Shown here in pieces: positions 7,053 to 9,093 of a stretch of DNA of 9,093 nt. The DNA is taken from NCBI GenBank assembly GCA_021785805.1, contig JAJYEJ010000003.1, positions 28,227-37,319 on the forward strand, in the 5' to 3' direction. Position numbers and translations under genes: made by a program. The DNA is from Microcaldota archaeon (GTDB lineage: Archaea > Micrarchaeota > Micrarchaeia > Micrarchaeales > Micrarchaeaceae). The notes beneath the pieces are model-generated. The model saw only the letters and a program-made list of their open reading frames with translations, was not told the DNA's origin and ran no database searches. Each line of letters starts with the position of its first letter. The stretch's first letter is position 1.

Positions 7053-7086
7053 AAATAAAAATAGGGGGCGGGATTAATCACCCGCC
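7053..7086 (-). terminator. Hairpin plus T-rich tract, terminator of the microprotein transcript
   Basis: On the minus strand GGCGGG and CCCGCC pair in a perfect six-base-pair stem (7081-7086 with 7067-7072) around an eight-base loop. A tract reading TATTTTTATTT (7053-7063) follows. It sits 34 bases after the microprotein stop and just upstream of the next gene's TATA box, as expected of a transcript end. Archaea terminate mainly at T tracts, so the hairpin may serve RNA stability. Confidence 0.55.
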
Positions 7087-7114
7087 ATCCAACGGAATCT
7101 TGACCTAAGGGATG

Positions 7115-7130
7115 AGGGCCTACTGGCCCT
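7115..7130 (-). repeat. Perfect hairpin spanning the microprotein stop codon
   Basis: AGGGCC (7115-7120) pairs with GGCCCT (7125-7130) around a four-base loop. In the mRNA the stem includes the last Gly and Gln codons and the loop carries the stop region. It could slow termination or protect the 3' end; that is inference. Confidence 0.45.
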
Positions 7131-7179
7131 TACCCTTCTTCTTACCTTTCTTGTCCTGGCATCCACATGTATCGCACAT
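7120..7179 (-). CDS. 19-residue cysteine-rich microprotein with HypB-like CxxCGC N-terminus
   Basis: The complete product is MCDTCGCQDKKGKKKGKGQ. Cys2, Cys5 and Cys7 form MCxxCGC. The same three positions at the N-terminus of the hydrogenase maturation GTPase HypB (E. coli MCTTCGC) bind nickel. The rest is a Lys/Gly tail that could contact RNA, DNA or membranes. Evidence that it is a real gene is positional. AGGTGA (7184-7189) lies four bases before ATG 7179, a TATA box (7212-7220) is centred about 37 bases upstream, and a hairpin with a T tract follows the stop. A GTG at 7197 could add six residues but lacks its own ribosome site. It is monocistronic, between the DHH and presenilin-type genes. 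Metal binding is inferred. It may carry nickel, zinc or copper, or be a short relic of a longer protein. Confidence 0.65.
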   Translation of the reverse strand: MCDTCGCQDKKGKKKGKGQ

Positions 7180-7183
7180 ATTT

Positions 7184-7189
7184 TCACCT
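7184..7189 (-). promoter_or_regulatory. Strong Shine-Dalgarno site of the microprotein gene
   Basis: AGGTGA on the minus strand lies four bases before ATG 7179. It is the best match to the 16S rRNA tail in the window and the main reason to accept such a short reading frame. Confidence 0.65.
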
Positions 7190-7211
7190 ATTGTCACATT
7201 TGCCGGAAAGG

Positions 7212-7220
7212 GATATAAAT
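7212..7220 (-). promoter_or_regulatory. TATA box of the microprotein gene
   Basis: ATTTATATC on the minus strand, 37 bases upstream of the microprotein ATG, predicts a start near 7190 and a leader of about 11 bases. It lies 42 bases past the stop of the DHH gene, so the microprotein can be expressed independently. Confidence 0.6.
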
Positions 7221-7261
7221 CCAGTAGGCTATCAAAATGGATAGTGATATAATCTGCGTCG

Positions 7262-8263
7262 TTACCTGGGGTTGCTCCTTATCAGGTCGAGGATTCTTTC
7301 ACGAAACTTGTCCTCGAACTCCCTGCCTTTCGATGTCAACGGGCCATAAGCGCCGGCAGCACAGGGGTGCCCTCCTCCGGTCCCATTTATTATCTTGGCG
7401 AGCGACTGCATCAGCACTCCGAGATGAAGATGCAGTTTCCTGTCAAGCGGGGGGCGCATCCTCGCGGAGAACGATACCTCCCTGCCCTCCACAACCGACA
7501 TGAACAACGCTATGTCAGCCCCGACCCTTATCGCATCGTCGGCTGCAAGGTTCGCATGAGAGTGCGCACTGCCATATACGAACAGCAGCCCACTCCTTAC
7601 CTCAGTCCTTGCGTGCATGAGGTCGTTGATAGTCTGCTCCCTCGCTTCCGGATCTGCAACATGGGCCATATCCTCAAGCACGGTCTGGTAATCCTTCTTA
7701 GACGCCTTAAGGAGTTTTCCTATCTGCATAAACGTGTCAGGCATCGCATTCCTAAGTTCAGCAGAATCGGAGATTATGCCTGTCAGGAGCAGCTCAGCTA
7801 TCCTCTCATCGATCTCGAAACCTAATGATTCAAGCAGGCTGTAGATGATGCTGGCGGATGAGTTGTAAGACTCGTCGTTGAAGGCGATCACATTCCCTAT
7901 CTCCACATCCCTTTTGGCATGATGGTCTATTATGAGCACATCCTTATTGAACGAAAGGAGCTTCTCCCTAAAAGCCCCACACTCGTCAAACGTGTTCACG
8001 TCCACAAGTATGACAAGATCCGAAGAATCATCGAATGCCATGGGGATGCTTTCCGGATCGAACCCCAGCTTCTTCATTATCCTCGCCGCGTTAGAGGATA
8101 TCAGGTCTGGTTTCGCCACCGTTGCATTCTTCAGATAAGCGGACAACGCTATGGCCGACGATACGGAGTCGCTGTCTCCAACAGAGTGAAAGGTTATCAT
8201 TACCCTCTTGTCCCTGCTCTCATGGAGTAGCGACTTTAAGGCGTTAAACCCTATGCTTCTCAT
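7262..8263 (-). CDS. DHH-DHHA1 family phosphoesterase (NrnA/RecJ-like)
   Basis: This 333-residue cytosolic metal-dependent phosphoesterase has the DHH domain first and DHHA1 after it. Visible metal ligands are H26, D30 and D32 in HSVGDSDS, D88 in ILVDVN, DHH at 113-115 and D166 in IISDSAEL. DHHA1 carries GGGHPCAAGA (296-305), the substrate-binding glycine loop. Such proteins hydrolyse short RNA or DNA oligonucleotides, pAp or cyclic dinucleotides. The size and domain order fit nanoRNase/NrnA-like enzymes better than full RecJ, but the substrate cannot be read from sequence. Motif I has HSVGDSD where many relatives have HxNPDxD, which keeps the aspartates. The gene starts 10 bases after prefoldin beta with only a weak ribosome site, so translation is probably coupled. 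A pfdB-DHH neighbourhood is, as I recall, common in euryarchaea. Confidence 0.92.
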   Translation of the reverse strand: MRSIGFNALKSLLHESRDKRVMITFHSVGDSDSVSSAIALSAYLKNATVAKPDLISSNAARIMKKLGFDPESIPMAFDDSSDLVILVDVNTFDECGAFREKLLSFNKDVLIIDHHAKRDVEIGNVIAFNDESYNSSASIIYSLLESLGFEIDERIAELLLTGIISDSAELRNAMPDTFMQIGKLLKASKKDYQTVLEDMAHVADPEAREQTINDLMHARTEVRSGLLFVYGSAHSHANLAADDAIRVGADIALFMSVVEGREVSFSARMRPPLDRKLHLHLGVLMQSLAKIINGTGGGHPCAAGAYGPLTSKGREFEDKFRERILDLIRSNPR

Positions 8264-8273
8264 CAGACCGTGC

Positions 8274-8621
8274 CTAAGACGATGCGGCTCCAGATCCCTT
8301 GAGCGCCTTTGTTATCTCTTCCCTGAGGCTCTTCTCCTTCTTTGATGCTTCCTCATACTGCTTCGATGTTATGCTCAGCCTCATCTCCACCGAATCCTGC
8401 TTTTCCTTAAGCCTCTTGAGCGCGTCCTCCTTTGTAGACTCGACTATGGCCCCTCCGATGGCGACATATATCTTGCCTGCGGCCTTCTCCACCTCTGCCA
8501 ACGCTTCCTTGTTCTCTTCCTTCTGTGCAGCGAACTGCTCTCTCTGTACAGCAAGTGCCTGCATCTGCTCCTGTACAGTCTGGTAGTCCCGCGTAAGTTT
8601 CTCAAGTTCCTGCCTATCCAT
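8274..8621 (-). CDS. pfdB: Prefoldin subunit beta
   Basis: This subunit forms the archaeal prefoldin (GimC) hexamer of two alpha and four beta chains. The hexamer holds unfolded proteins in the cytosol and hands them to the thermosome. The 115 residues show the beta-type plan: an N-terminal coiled-coil helix (about 2-45), a short beta hairpin with KIYVAIGGAIVES (50-62) and a C-terminal coiled coil (about 65-108). The tail is small (GSGAASS). KEDALKRLKEK and the following helix match archaeal PfdB well, and the length is usual. ATG 8621 is preceded by GTGAT three bases upstream (8625-8629), and a TATA box lies at 8672-8681. It heads an operon with the DHH phosphoesterase, 10 bases downstream. 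The alpha subunit is not in the window. Confidence 0.94.
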   Translation of the reverse strand: MDRQELEKLTRDYQTVQEQMQALAVQREQFAAQKEENKEALAEVEKAAGKIYVAIGGAIVESTKEDALKRLKEKQDSVEMRLSITSKQYEEASKKEKSLREEITKALKGSGAASS

Positions 8622-8671
8622 AAAATCACTCTAGTCCTCACTTTGCCGATACTAGCATATGAAATCAGCAG

Positions 8672-8681
8672 CTATATAAAG
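8672..8681 (-). promoter_or_regulatory. TATA box of the pfdB-DHH operon
   Basis: CTTTATATAG on the minus strand, centred about 55 bases upstream of ATG 8621, predicts a start near 8650 and a leader of about 29 bases that includes the GTGAT site. It lies five bases past the stop codon of the preceding gene, so the operon is probably transcribed separately from it. Confidence 0.65.
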
Positions 8682-8686
8682 GTAGC

Positions 8687-9093
8687 TTAGGCAGGGACCG
8701 CCTCCATTGTCGGATCCAGCTGCAAAAGATGCAGCGTGCAGTTCTCGCTTACGCCTACGTCTTTTCCAACGCTCTGCGGTATGACGAAGTCGTAGTCGCG
8801 CACAGGTAGATTCCCATTCAGCAGGAAGGTATTGTGGGTCTTGAGGTGGTCCTCATAGGTCGAGAACCTGCCATCAAGTTTCCATACAGGCTCGACAAGG
8901 AACGATGCAAGGTATTTTCCCTCCTCTTTCAAGACATAGACCTTCTTGAACATGCCTTCATCAAGCGTGTAGCCGACCCTTACCTGATTGAATATCGCCG
9001 TATCCCTTCTGAGGAATGCCCCTGTCTTTGGATCCTGCATCTTATAACCCCTCATTACGGTTGAATACGCAAGCGCTTGCTCCCCATCGGCTG
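8687..9093 (-). CDS. Unrecognised protein, N-terminus cut by window end
   Basis: The last 134 codons are visible and the frame stays open to the window edge. Upstream of the first ATG (9055) it reads ADGEQALAYSTV, which looks coding, so the true start probably lies outside; ATG 9055 (122 residues) is the fallback. The protein looks soluble and strand-rich. Features include PKTGAFLRRDTAIFNQ, a possible strand pair around VGYTLDEGMFKKVYVLKEEGK, several aromatic residues (VEPVWKLDGRFSTYEDH), one cysteine in SENCTLHLLQLD and a short C-terminus PTMEAVPA. No catalytic motif, membrane helix or family was recognised. The pfdB TATA box follows its stop at once. The tight spacing and lack of disruption suggest a functional gene. 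Confidence 0.65.
   Translation of the reverse strand, partial: ADGEQALAYSTVMRGYKMQDPKTGAFLRRDTAIFNQVRVGYTLDEGMFKKVYVLKEEGKYLASFLVEPVWKLDGRFSTYEDHLKTHNTFLLNGNLPVRDYDFVIPQSVGKDVGVSENCTLHLLQLDPTMEAVPA

Noticed and set aside
7038..7077. Tiny plus-strand frames of 6 and 9 codons before the terminator hairpin
   Set aside because: They have no ribosome site and no distinctive residues.
7118..7229. Nine-base inverted repeat GCCTACTGG / CCAGTAGGC around the microprotein gene
   Set aside because: The right arm lies upstream of the expected transcript start, so it cannot pair in the RNA, and a nine-base match in this span is not far from chance.
7243..7253. Second TATA-like sequence after the DHH gene stop
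   Set aside because: It is about 70 bases from the microprotein start; the box at 7212-7220 is better placed.
7237..7503. 88-codon plus-strand frame starting in the gap before the DHH gene end
   Set aside because: Most of it is antisense to the DHHA1 domain and no ribosome site or TATA box precedes it.
1..9093. Mobile elements, CRISPR arrays, tRNA or rRNA genes
   Set aside because: No transposase-like frame, regularly spaced repeats, cloverleaf or rRNA-like sequence was seen; the window is filled by ordinary genes with short gaps.

Overview
The window reads as archaeal chromosome of medium G+C content. It carries ribosomal protein L40e, prefoldin beta, a Fe-S XPD/Rad3-type helicase, a presenilin-like intramembrane aspartyl protease and an HMG-CoA synthase for isoprenoid (mevalonate) synthesis. 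Arginine is mostly AGG/AGA and isoleucine often ATA. Promoters look archaeal: TATA boxes 25-45 nt upstream of starts, with Shine-Dalgarno sites of the GGTGA/GTGAT type. A DUF2666-like gene and very compact spacing suggest a DPANN-type lineage such as Micrarchaeota, but that is an inference. No transposase, phage gene, CRISPR array, rRNA or tRNA was seen, and no gap exceeds 300 bases.

Layout. 40-944 (+): L40e, a small winged-helix protein and a basic-tailed conserved hypothetical, probably one transcription unit. 966-3044 (-): an unusually long HMG-CoA synthase, convergent with that unit. 3145-4104 (-): a four-helix membrane protein with a cytosolic degenerate phospholipase-D-like domain. It diverges from 4168-6003 (+), the XPD-like helicase, over a very short shared promoter region. 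6000-6974 (-): the presenilin/SPP-type protease, whose stop codon lies in the same CTAG as the helicase stop. 7120-7179 (-): a 19-residue cysteine-rich microprotein with its own TATA box, Shine-Dalgarno site and terminator-like hairpin. 7262-8621 (-): prefoldin beta followed by a DHH-DHHA1 phosphoesterase, an operon with a clear TATA box. 8687-9093 (-): an unrecognised protein cut by the window end.

Most of the window is housekeeping: translation, protein folding, nucleic-acid repair or turnover, lipid precursor synthesis and membrane proteolysis. No multi-gene defence or mobile system is visible. The best candidate for something undescribed is the microprotein MCDTCGCQDKKGKKKGKGQ. Its first seven residues match the CxxCGC nickel-binding N-terminus known from the hydrogenase maturation GTPase HypB, but here there is no GTPase behind it. 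The four-helix membrane protein with the PLD-like tail and the expanded HMG-CoA synthase are the next most unusual items.
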